64,000 nt of DNA from Notamacropus eugenii. Taxonomy: Eukaryota > Chordata > Mammalia > Diprotodontia > Macropodidae. Under the pieces are notes generated by a model that was not told where the DNA came from, did no database searches, and worked only from the letters and a program-made list of their open reading frames with translations. Shown piece after piece: positions 1 to 10,539 of this stretch. The stretch spans positions 56,581,865 to 56,645,864 of the forward strand of contig NC_092874.1 of the NCBI RefSeq assembly GCF_028372415.1, written 5' to 3'. Numbering within the stretch: position 1 is the stretch's first letter; the number at the start of each line of letters is the position of its first letter. Made by a program: the position numbers and the translations under genes.

Positions 1-50
1 TGCAGTTCCATTTCAGCATCTTCTCAGTCCTTTTGTATGTGATTCCTGAG

Positions 51-365
<315 letters not shown>

Positions 366-429
366 GTACAGCATGTATTAATTATGTATTGTGACAGTCA
401 CTGCTTTCTCCTGAAAGGGGGGCATGAAT

Positions 430-600
430 TTGTCATCTAGACTAGAGGTTCTTAACTGGAGGTCCACAGGTCCCTATTAGCTTAAGATCAAATATCATTT
501 AATCTTTATCTCCTCCTTTAGATGTCCATTTTATGTGTTTTAAAATGTAAATAATTATTGCTATAGTAGTATGTGAATATAATTTTCCTTCCGTCATTTT
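430..600. mobile_element. Possible hAT-like nonautonomous DNA transposon remnant
   Basis: The segment opens with a 'gaggttcttaactgg...gtccacagg' string, which resembles the terminus of the hAT-type element described at 45,348-45,436. The rest is AT-rich and too decayed to align by eye, so the family call is tentative. Confidence 0.3.
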
Positions 601-785
601 TCAATCATGTTTGACTCTTTGTGACCCCATTTGGGATTTTCCTAGTAAAGATATTAGAGCGTTTTGCCATTTCCTTCTCCAGTTCATTTTACAGATGAGG
701 AAACTAACGCAAAGAGAGTTAAGTGACTTGCCCAAGTGACACAGCTAGTAAGTATCTAAGGCCATATTTGAACAACTGATTCTCT
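590..785 (-). mobile_element. Marsupial tRNA-type SINE with RTE-like tail (WSINE/MAR-like)
   Basis: Read on the minus strand it has the order 'gggcaagtcacttaac', 'tcatctgtaaaatgaactgg', 'ggcaaaacgctctaatat' and a 'ggggtcacaaagagtc' tail. Similar copies lie at 32,275, 34,262, 51,430 and 55,635. The tail resembles BovB/RTE 3' ends, so mobilisation by an RTE LINE is inferred. Confidence 0.75.
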
Positions 786-889
786 TTGAGAAAGAAGGAC
801 AAAAACAACTTCTGTGAGTAGTAGTAGGAGCTGCCCCTCCGGGGACCCTACAGGAACCAGACAGTTGGGCTATGCAGCTCCTTCCTTCT

Positions 890-1165
890 TCCTTCTTTCC
901 TTCTTGCTTTCAAGGAACTCAAAAAATGTAATGGGAGAGACAACATGAAAACAACTATGTGCAAATAAGATATAGACAAGATAAACTGGAGATAATGAAG
1001 AGAGGAAACTTTTTTTTACTATGTCATCCAATCCCATGTTGTAGCCTCCTAGGCTAATAGAATGTAAGCTACTTGAGAGCAGAGACTATTCTTAGTTTGT
1101 CTTTGTCCTCAGTGCCTTCATAGTAGGCATCTAATAAATGTTCGTTAGATTGGATTAGATTGCCA
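890..1165 (+). repeat. Ancient interspersed repeat fragment plus L2-type 3' tail
   Basis: 890-1005 has the 'ggagagacaacatg' string typical of an old mammalian repeat. 1,030-1,165 is an L2/MIR-type 3' tail: 'aatgtaagctacttgagagcag', then 'agtgccttcatagtaggca' and 'ctaataaatgtt'. Confidence 0.65.
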
Positions 1166-1769
1166 CTCTGCCTTTCACATAAGAATATAAGTAACTTACT
1201 AGTTCTTGGTCCCAGCTAGGGTTTTTTTTTTTTTTTCATTTTGCTTGCCTTACAGACTTTTGTCACATTATCTACTATTACTATTGAGCCTAGAAAAATG
1301 CTGACTATTTTCTGGTGTTAGAGTTTTAATGGAGAGCTGCAACATGCCCAGGAGATCTGGCAGGAAGTCTCTTGAGCTGGGAGGGAAGGGTAAACGCCTT
1401 AAAGCTGGAACATTCCAGGAGGGCTGTCCTATAGAGGGGACTTGTGACTTAATTAACAGATTTTTTTTACATTAGAATCCTTCTCAATTAATTTCTGTTA
1501 AGCAAGGGGGGGGGGCTTTATTAAAGTAGTAACTTTCTGGAATTGAGGGTCCTGCAGGAATTGATGCTCTCTTCTGAAGCTGGTGATATCCCAGGGAGTG
1601 AGGGAGCCTTTCATTATAAGGGCTGACAATGAGAAGAGTGACAGCTGAGCCAACAGGCATTTATTTAGAATTTGTTGTGTGCATAGAACTGTGTTAAGTG
1701 CAAAAAGTGTTAGAAATGGCCTTTGCTCCCGCAGGGCTCATCGTCATCATCACCATCATCGTTGCTGAA

Positions 1770-1990
1770 CATGTATTTATTGCTTTCAAGTTGTTCCACA
1801 TTATCTCATTTGATCCTCACAACAATTCTGGCGCTATCCTGGTAGGTGCGATCATTTCCTTCATTGTACAGAGAGGAATCTAAGACTGAAAGAAGTTGTA
1901 CGATTTTTTCAGTTACATTGTTAACCAATGTCTGAGGCAAGATTGGAACCCCAGTCTTCCTAACCCCAAGATTAGCACTCTATTGAACCA
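1770..1990 (-). mobile_element. MIR/THER-type SINE, reverse orientation
   Basis: The plus strand reads as the complement of a MIR element: 'ttatctcatttgatcctcac', 'tggtaggtgcgatcattt', 'ttgtacagagaggaatctaa', then 'ggaaccccagtcttcctaac' and 'gcactctattgaaccacc'. It is near full length but diverged. The 61-aa open frame over it is incidental. Confidence 0.75.
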
Positions 1991-2049
1991 CCTAACAAAC
2001 TTAGATAAGATGGATACTTAAAATCAGTTTAAGAACAGTGTCACCTGGT

Positions 2050-2260
2050 AGAGTGATCGGGTGCCTAAATGATGTGCTCTAGAGCAGGGAAGAGCGCTGA
2101 CTGGAGCCAATGGATGAGGGATCAAAGTTATCTCTGAAAGTATTTGTGTAGCATTGGCCAAGTCACTTAGCTTCTCTGGGCCTTGTTTTCCTCATCTGCA
2201 AAATGAGAGGTTTGGACTAGATGGTCTCTCAGTTCCCACAAAGTCTCTAATAAATATTGT
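2050..2260 (+). mobile_element. MIR/THER-type SINE
   Basis: It carries the MIR core: 'ggccaagtcacttagcttct', 'cctcatctgcaaaatgagag' and 'gactagatggtctctcag'. Confidence 0.75.
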
Positions 2261-2689
2261 ATGAATCCAGGAAAAGAGAAGAGTATTGTAGGTCCAATAG
2301 TGGCAGATCTTTATGTTGACAGGGGCACTAGCTGGGGCCCTCAAAAAATGGCCTAGGACTTGGTGGTGAGGAAGGCAGAGACATTTCATGGAGAAGGAAC
2401 AGAATGAGTCAGAGCAGCCAGGAGTATGGCGTGTAGTGATCTTGACAAGAAAGGAATTCATGTTGGGCTGGGAAATAGTGAAGCATAAGCTTGAGATGAT
2501 TAGGTAGGATTAGTCTGTGAAAATCTTGAATTCCAGGCAAAGGAATTTGAAGTTGATTACACAGATAAAAGCTCCTTAATAATGATCATGAAGCCAGAAT
2601 GAGAAAATAATCCATTAGGGTTGTTGGGCAGAGAGAAGTTAGAAGGCGCAATGTGTCCATGAATAAATATTTATAGAGTATTCCGAGTG

Positions 2690-3225
2690 GTGAAGCAGTA
2701 TGGTATAGTGGAGACAGAGAGCCAGCTTTGGAATCCAGAAGACCTGGGTTCAAGTTCATACTGGCAGAGTGATGATAGGCAAGTCACTTAACTTCTCAGT
2801 ACCCAAGTCAGTTTCCTAAAACTGTGGACTACAGAAGAGTTTCCAGCCTCCATCAGTGGAGGGAGTTCCCAAACCAGTAAGTGTAAAACGTATAACAATG
2901 TTGTGGGTGTATGGGGAACATATTCAAAGAACAGATAATTAATCAATAAATAAATATTTATTACAAAATTCTTATTCTCAGGTAGTTTATAATCTAGTAA
3001 AGGAAACAAGATGGTATTTTTAAGGAAGTAAGTTACTTTCAAGTACTTAAACTTCGATGAAATTTATTTAAACAGTTGACCTTTTTATTTTGATGCGTCC
3101 TAGGATTGTTGTGAGGATCGAATGAGGTAATATTTGTAAAGCACAGTGTTTTAGCATATTTTTTGGCACATAGTAGATATTTAATAAATGCTTCCCTTCC
3201 TCCTTTAAACTGAACCTCAGCTCTG
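2690..3225 (+). mobile_element. MIR/THER-type SINE in two pieces
   Basis: 2,690-2,815 is a MIR 5' half with 'gacctgggttcaag' (B-box-like) and 'ggcaagtcacttaacttctc'. 3,090-3,225 is a MIR 3' half with 'attgttgtgaggatcgaatg', 'tttgtaaagcacagtg' and 'taataaatgcttcc'. About 270 bp of AT-rich sequence of unknown origin separates them. They may be one split copy or two. Confidence 0.65.
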
Positions 3226-3311
3226 AGGATTTCCTATTTTTCATGGGCTTTTTGGTTTTAATGAAAAATGTACAAGTATAGGATGCACCACATTTATCTT
3301 AAAATGCAGAT

Positions 3312-3408
3312 ACAAAGACACAGACAGATATGCAGACATAGACACAGACACGCACAGACACAGACACAGACACAGACACAGACACAGACACACAGACACA
3401 GACACACA

Positions 3409-3466
<58 letters not shown>
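3312..3466. repeat. (CACAGA)n to (CA)n compound microsatellite
   Basis: An impure CACAGA array (about 3,312-3,410) grades into a pure CA run of about 55 bp. The Cys/Val and Thr/His homopolymer open frames on both strands are repeat artefacts. Confidence 0.97.
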
Positions 3467-3468
<2 letters not shown>

Positions 3469-3469
3469 A

Positions 3470-4855
3470 TGCTGCTTGTAGAGTGATGCAGTGAACTAGT
3501 CCCTGTCGTAGAAATCTGATAGTTACTGTTTGTAAATTGCCTGAAAATTTTCTTCGTGCCAGTAGAGGGAGATGTAACAATATGAATTGTATTCATCATT
3601 GCATTAGAGGAAAAATTAAAGAAAGAAAAAAAGCCTAAACTCTAATAACAAAAAGTTAGGTTTGAGGAGTTACATTTCCAGGGCGCAAATATTAACTTAT
3701 GGCTCTTTCCAACATTATTTGTAACTTGGGGTCTTGTACGTATGCAAAACTATGTTATTACAATGTTGTTTTTATGCCTTGTCCTATATTTATCCTGTGA
3801 CCGAATCATGGGCAATAAGGAAATCTTACCTTTGAATTTTATGACTCTATTGCTTTTAAATTAGCAACCTTAGAATGACATTAATGTGTTTTTGTGGTAA
3901 AAGTTTGCTTTCTATTTAGAGGGAAAAAACAAACACAGAGATAAGAGCAAAAAAATAGCAAGAAAAGACTTTGTGATTGAAAGTTTGAAGTTTTAAAAAT
4001 AGTCATTTTGAGAAGATGCTACTTACAGGTTATTTGAGAGAGTTAATTATTCTTTTTCATTGTAAGGAACATTATACAATAAAAAAAAAATACATGTATT
4101 CTCGTGCAAGCTAAAAGAGAATGTGATTACATGGCCAATTCAAGGAAGAATTGAATCTTCATGCTGTGCTATGTTTTAGTCCAGGACCAACAAGCCATAA
4201 AAGGATAGTACAAATAATGGTTTGTGGTTAAGAATAGATGAATTGTTGAGAAAAAATGAGTCTATTCCTGTTCACTGACTGTGAAATATATATGCATACT
4301 TACTTAATACAAGGATCTGTGGTTTCTTTGGCATATGCGCTCCCTTTGCTGAGGCAGATGCATATCCCAGCTCCTCTGAGATTCTATCACACAGTCTTGG
4401 AGAGTCTGTGGTTGAAGAACTCATCACTCTGGAGCTAACTTGTTTACGGGCCTCTCTGGATCAAACTAGACTGGCCTTACTTCGATAGATATTGAACCCG
4501 GCCCCACGCCCATACCCTGAACATTTCCTTCTTCTAGAACCTCGCCAGAGCTTGCCTCCATTATCCAAGCCTTTAAGAATTCTTATGAGGGAAAATGTTA
4601 GTAGAGAATGTCTTTGCATATGATAACAGACAGTAACCTCTTTGAATTACTAGAAAACTAGAAACAGTAAAAAAAAAACCAAAAAAACAAAACAAAACTC
4701 TAAACAACTCAGTGTTTAATCAAAACGTTTTTATAAGGCCATTTCTCCACAAACCATCTCATGCCCGCGACAATTTTCCTACCTTATACACTTACATTCT
4801 AGATGAGATGGAGCAAAAATTTGCCATTTATTACTTTGCTTAGGCTACCCAGGAA
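3470..4855. other. Unassigned AT-rich sequence
   Basis: I see no gene, RNA gene or repeat that I can name here. A short A-rich tract lies near 4,670-4,700. Confidence 0.5.
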
Positions 4856-4859
4856 TGAA

Positions 4860-5390
4860 TAAACTCCGGGACCACCCAATTGCCTCTAGGATCAATAGAA
4901 ATGCCTCAGGTGGGCATTTAAAGCCCTTCATAACCTGATTCCATCCTGCCTTTTTAGCCTTATTGTTCATCACTCCCCTTCATGTGCCCCTTTGTCCAGT
5001 CATACCGGCCTTCTCGCTGCCCTTCACATACCAAGCTCCTTCTCCCATCTCTGTTTCTTTGAACTGTCTCTCCCATATACCTGGAGTGCTCTCCATCCTC
5101 ATCTCCACTTCTTAGAAATCATAGTTCCCTTCAAATTTCAACTAAAAAGCACTGACCTACAGGAAGCCTTTCCTAATTCCTCCATCTGTTCCTGTTTTGC
5201 CACACAAATTACTTTGTATTTATTTTACAGATTTTTAAACATGTGTGTGTTGCTTCTCTCTATATAATGTAAGGTCTTTGAGGGCAATAATCATTCATTT
5301 ATGTCTTTTTATCCCCAGCGTCCAGCATAGTCACTGGCACATAGTAGATGCTACATAAATCCTTTTGAATGATTAATTGATTGTCTAAAA
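4860..5390 (+). mobile_element. L2 LINE 3' end (ORF2 C-terminus and 3'UTR)
   Basis: This carries the typical L2 end: 'aagcccttcataacctgatt', 'accaagctccttctccc', 'ggaagcctttcctaattcct', then 'aatgtaaggtctttgagggc' and a tail with 'ccagcatagtcactggcac', 'atagtagatgctacataaat' and 'tgattaattgattg'. It is the remnant of an old 5'-truncated insertion. The 91-aa open frame at 4,992 lies in the former L2 ORF region but is not a functional protein. Confidence 0.85.
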
Positions 5391-6060
5391 ATATCTGAAA
5401 GCCACTGAACACCACACTCTCCCACCCCTACCCCAGCTGCCAGTTGCATATCTCAGAGCAACATTTATCTTAATCTCATTGCAGTCAGAGTCAGACAGAA
5501 TGGGTTGTTAGTATGGAGGGCAGAGAGGTCCTATTGAGGCAACTGGTTACCTAAAAAGTTCTGCTGTGTTTCAATTAAGCCAATTCTGAAAACGTGAATG
5601 CTAAATCCAACTTTTGGTACTTAATTCACTACACAAGTCATCCAAACTCTTTTTGTTCAAAACAAAACAAAACAGGATTTTACAGGAACACATTATGTTG
5701 TTCCAACCAACGTTGGCACTATTCCTCTCATTTCATGCTTCTTATAGTCTTATATTAGGATGATAGATACCTGCATTTATACATTATGGCCATTTAAAAC
5801 ATTTTAACATTAAAATCAAGGAGCTGGCTCTTACTGCCTTAAAATAAATGCAGATGTTCCCTTAGTGGAAGAGTGCCAAATTTTTTTTCTCTTTTCCTAT
5901 CACAGACATAACTTTGGGTAATAAATTTGAAAGATTCTGAAGAGATTTTTGGTCACAGATGGCAGAGCAATAATCAGCTTTCCAGGGTCATTCTGCATTG
6001 TCACACTGTACATGTCTGAATAATATTTAAAGGTCCAGTCTAACAAGGACTGAACTTGAA
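5390..6060. other. Unassigned sequence
   Basis: Nothing recognisable here. A short AAAAC-type run lies near 5,660. Confidence 0.4.
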
Positions 6061-6064
6061 GTTA

Positions 6065-6800
6065 AGTGAGACCTGGGTCATCTCACCATTGATGCTGACT
6101 GACTGTGTGGCCATGGGTAAGTCACTGAACTCCTTTGAGCCTCAGTTTCCTCAACAGCAAAGGGGGCTAATACTTAAAATTCCAAATTCTTAGGATTGCT
6201 TTGAGGAATCTCGAAGTGTTATACAAATGTGCTATTATAATTGTCTTATGGTAATATCAGTTCTTTTCTAAGCATGTTCTGTTTTTTCATGGTGGAAGGC
6301 ATACTGGATAGAGAGGCAGCATGGTGATGTAGTATATAGAGAACTATACCTGGAATCAGGAAGACATGGCGTTAGATTCTTCCTAGATCTTTGACCCTAA
6401 GCAGGTCATTTTACCCTCTTGACCTAAGTTTCATCATCAGTGAAATAATAGCACAGGTTCTTATAAAGATAAAATGAGATAATATTTGTAAAGCCCTTTG
6501 CAAACCCTAAAGTGCTCTCCATTCTGGCTATTATTGTGTGAGATCAGATTGCCTCAGTTTAGATCCTGACCCTTCAAGGTGCTACCTGGGTGACTTTGGC
6601 AACAAAATGCAATGAATATTTTAAAAAGCCATTTGTACTCAAGGCAATGTGTTGGGCAGTGGGGACAAAAAGGAAAAATGAAATAGCCCTAGCTACAAGG
6701 ACCTTACATTCCACTGGATGATCTAACCTCTTTGATCCTCAGTTTCCATACCTGTAAGTGAGGGGTTTGGACTATATGATGTTTTAAGGTTCTATGCAGC
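6065..6800 (+). mobile_element. Three MIR-type SINE fragments in tandem order
   Basis: 6,065-6,240, 6,310-6,540 and 6,720-6,800 each show MIR core strings, for example 'gggtaagtcactgaactcct', 'taaaatgagataatatttgt' and 'gaggggtttggactatatg'. 6,600-6,715 between the last two is another old repeat with 'ggcaatgtgttgggcagtgg' and 'ccttacattccactgg'. Confidence 0.65.
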
Positions 6801-7149
6801 TGTAGTAAGTATAGTAAGAAATTTCAGTTACAAACAAATGTTAGTCTCTATATGTGTCTCTTAAGCCATTGGCAGCACTCAGAGTATAGTCTAACAAATG
6901 ATTTAAGTGAATTATTTTAGTTAATTTTAGAAGTTTAATATGTTTTTATTATTTCTATTATTTCACAGCCCAAATGGGTATTAATGACAATAAAACCTGA
7001 CCATTATTCTGAGTATATTTTCTGTGGGGGGTGTATGAGAGAACAAGAATGAGAATTGCATGGAATAAGAAAGTCTGGATGACATGGGTATATATTGAGA
7101 GGTATCCCCTAATGGAGGGAATACCTACCTCCCCGGAAGTAAAGACATA

Positions 7150-7365
7150 TAAAGTTTTCAAAATGCTTTTCTCACAACAACCTTGTAGGGTAGGTACTTC
7201 TGGAATTACCTTCCCTATTTTATAGATGAGGAAACTCCCAGAAGTTAAAATGATTCATCTATGGTCACATAGCTTGAATTGTCAAAGGTACTTATTTCTG
7301 CTTCTGACCTGGGCCTCTCCTGAATCCAGATCTAGCACTCTACTTGCTAATAACAAGCATGATGC
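7150..7365 (-). mobile_element. MIR/THER-type SINE, reverse orientation
   Basis: The plus strand shows complement-of-MIR strings in order: 'cacaacaaccttgtagggta', 'ttttatagatgaggaaact', 'atggtcacatagctt' and 'agatctagcactctacttg'. Confidence 0.75.
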
Positions 7366-7589
7366 CTAACAGATTGTCTTACAGGAAATCTAATAAAAAA
7401 CTAAGGTGTTGTATTCCATACCTTTTTGATAACAAATTATGTACAGGGTGTTCTAAAAGTCTTAGTTAAGTTTTAAGCTATTAAAGCTGAAGTTTTTAAG
7501 ACTTCTTTACAAAGGTGATTCTAAGCTAAGGGGTTAAAATTTTATTTAGCCTTTTGAGATACCTTGTACATGTTTTATACACATGCATA

Positions 7590-7655
7590 TGCATATATAC
7601 ATACAGGTTACATATATATATGTATATATATGTATATATATATATATATTCATAG
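7590..7655. repeat. (TA)n microsatellite
   Basis: Alternating TA with scattered G, flanked by CATA-rich sequence. Confidence 0.9.
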
Positions 7656-7674
7656 CACATACTGTAATCCTCTA

Positions 7675-7880
7675 AAACAGACATCTCACACAAGCAGCTT
7701 GCAGGCTGCATATGACCCACAATACTTCTGAGAGCAGCATGAACAAGATTAAAATGTATTTGGGAAATATTTAACAAAATAATAATACAATAAAACATAG
7801 ATCACATTACATTTTAAAACCAAGTCAGACAGATTAGTCATTCCCACTTCTATTTGAGTTTGATATAACTGCTATAAAGA
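7675..7880 (+). mobile_element. hAT-like nonautonomous DNA transposon remnant, copy A
   Basis: It contains 'caggctgcatatgaccca', 'agattaaaatgtatttggga' and 'caataaaacatagat', and ends in 'tatttgagtttgatataact'. A second copy of the same family lies at 10,325-10,535 in the same orientation. Assignment to hAT is from general resemblance to elements ending in 'gagtttgaca'. Confidence 0.5.
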
Positions 7881-8029
7881 ATTTTATGACACACATATAA
7901 ACATACATGTATTTATATATAATGAAGACATTTTAAAGGGTCAGAGGATATAGGACTAGAAAAAGCTTTCATCTTCTGCAGAACATATATAGTTCTAAAA
8001 CAATGCAAATTAATGAAGTACCAAAGTAA

Positions 8030-8140
8030 GGGAGAATATAAACTCCTTGAGGGCAGGACTATGTTATTTTTGCTTTTCTATCTCCAGTGCCTGGCACATA
8101 GTAAGCACTTACAAAAGTTTGTTGAATTGAATTGAAGTAC
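8030..8140 (+). mobile_element. L2-type 3' tail
   Basis: It has 'aactccttgagggcaggac', 'ccagtgcctggcacatagta' and 'agtttgttgaattgaattg'. Confidence 0.75.
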
Positions 8141-9070
8141 AATAAAAACTGCTTCACATTCATCCTATAAAATCCATTTGAAAGGAATCCTGGCCTTCTT
8201 GGGTGACAAGAAATGGATGAGCCTGTGAAAACTTCAATGTTACCCTATTAGGTTTGATGATAGCAAAGTGTATCACAGACTGCACTGTCTTCTCACTGGA
8301 AGTGCATCTTTTTATAGTGTTCAGTACCATGTTTGCACTGATGGGATATTTCATGTTGAAAAAAAAATCGAGTTGATCTGATAAAAAGTCATTTTTGTGA
8401 AAAATAAAGGAAACCTATTTCTCAAGCACTAAAATGCTTCCTCATTGCACCAGTCTGAAATATGTGATTAGATTCCTCCATCAAGTTCATGATATAATGC
8501 CTAGAACATGCAGTTTCTTCCCCTGACATATTGTGCTCCTGCCCTCCTCTACAATTTCATTACGAGCAAATGTTGCTTTAGTCCTGTACATACGTGTTCC
8601 CTTTGAGCTCTATATTGAGCTAAAATAGATAACAGTTTTCACATAACCAGCTAAAAAGAATATTGATGTCTGAATAAATTCTAAAGTGGGAGATTTTACA
8701 CCCATTGATTTTTATCATGGCACATAAATCAAGCATTATGTTTGAAGCTTACCTGAAACTGACACCTTGACATAGGAAATGAATGGTTTTTTAAATGCCA
8801 TTTGCATTGAAAGGTAAACTCAATTCTATATAATGATCAACTAGTCAGGTAGCCTTCAAACAGGAGAAGCAGCTACACATGATGTAAGACATTTTATCTT
8901 TAAATCAACCCATAAGAAACTATTGGACAATATGTAAAAGATTCAGAAGATAAGGTAGCATGTGGCAATGTAGAGTAAGACTCATTAAATCAGATATTAT
9001 ATTTTATCCCCAAATTGCACTTAGTTGTTAATGCATTGATGGTGATATGTTTGTTAAGGTCCTTAATGAG
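8140..9070. other. Unassigned AT-rich sequence
   Basis: I see no gene or nameable repeat. The 64-aa open frame at 8,160 on the minus strand shows no domain. Confidence 0.4.
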
Positions 9071-9074
9071 CTGT

Positions 9075-9275
9075 AGGCTAAACCATGGGTTGCAATCTAC
9101 AGTCCATGGGACAAATCCAGTTCACCACCTGTTTTTGTGTGACTCATGAGCTAAGAATGGCTTTTTAATAAAATAAAACTGTATTATAAAATGGAAAAAA
9201 CTATTCTTAGTTTATGGGATATAAAAAATAAGCAGCAGGCTGAATTTGCTGACTTCTGGGCTAAGCTTTTTCAAG
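9075..9275 (+). mobile_element. hAT-Charlie-like element remnant
   Basis: 'ttgcaatctacagtccatgg', 'gacaaatccagttcaccacc' and 'tgtttttgtgtgactc' read as a decayed form of the mammalian element with 'ggcccgcgggccaaatccgg'. A later 'gctgaatttgctgacttctg' string matches its distal end. Superfamily only. Confidence 0.45.
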
Positions 9276-9279
9276 TCAA

Positions 9280-10320
9280 AAATATGCTGCACATCTTTTC
9301 TATATATTTTTTCTTGTACAGCTGTACAAGATGGTGTTCTTACTTTTTACTAAATTTACTAAAAAGCAATGAAAAGGCAGGTATGTTTAAGTGATTGTAT
9401 GCTTTCCTTCAATATATTTTTGTTCCCGAAATGTTGTAAAAAAAAAAAAAAACCCAACCAAACAATGAAAAGCATATAGCATTCTGGACTTTTTGTTACT
9501 GTTCTGGTACCCCTTTGGTAGTCAGGTGAAGCAGGTGGACCCTTTCTCAGGAAAATGTTTTTAAAATGCATAAAATAAAGATCATAGAATGACAGAGGAA
9601 TTCAGTTGTACTGAAATACAGTAAGAGTTTGCCCACCTTCCCTCACAGAAACTGAATGTATTGGCAGAACATGACCGATTTTACGAGTAGATCATCATTT
9701 AAAAAATTTTTGCTTTTGCTTAATATATGATTACATATGATGTTATTATTCTTTCTGTTACCCTACTGATAACAAAATAGTTATATTTAATATTTTAAAA
9801 TGTCATTATTTTGAGTGACTGACATTTAAATAGATATACATCAGTGGGTGCTCAAGAGCTAAGAGAATGAGTAGGGAGAGTATATCCTTTCTCCTCTCCA
9901 TCTCAAAACAGTTTCCCTTAGGAGATTGAGAAAATTTGACTATAACTGCCTAGCAATTTTCTTTCTATGGAAATCTAGACCTATAAGGGTTAAAAAGAGA
10001 GAGAAGAGAGTGAGCTATCCCAGAGTGTAAGTATCCACATTCCTAGGTGAGAGGCTTTGAGGCCTTAGTGTCTGTGGTAGAAACCTCAGGTTTCTGTGGA
10101 GGGGGTGGCCATCTACATTGATGGAGAAGAAACCTTTTGGATCAAATCATAGATTCTTGAGGGATAGAAGACTTAAAAACCACAACTTTGTAATACCCTC
10201 AGTCCCTGTATAATGGAAATAGAAAGGGTGGTGTGAACATATGTAATATCTTTTCAAAATAATATGCAAAATCAAGTTCATTCTTTTGTTGATACATGAC
10301 AAAGGGCAGTATGGAATATA
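9280..10320. other. Unassigned sequence
   Basis: No gene or nameable repeat was found. A poly-A run lies at about 9,438-9,452. Confidence 0.4.
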
Positions 10321-10324
10321 CCTG

Positions 10325-10535
10325 AACTGCCAAACACTCTCTGCAGCACTCCCTGAGTGTATCTCACACCAGATTAAAATGAATTTGGGGAATACTTAAA
10401 ATAAAATTTAAAAATATGGTAAAACATAAATAATATTAATAGGTAGTTTTCTTTGTCAATGTGGACCACAGATATTGTTAAGTACAAATTAGTGGCCCCA
10501 CTTCTATTTCAGTTTGATGTCATTGGCATACCCAA
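10325..10535 (+). mobile_element. hAT-like nonautonomous DNA transposon remnant, copy B
   Basis: It shares with 7,675-7,880 the order 'cagattaaaatgaatttggg', 'ggtaaaacataaataat' and 'cttctatttcagtttgat'. It also retains a middle part ('ggtagttttctttgtcaatg') that copy A lacks. Confidence 0.5.
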
Positions 10536-10539
10536 CTTC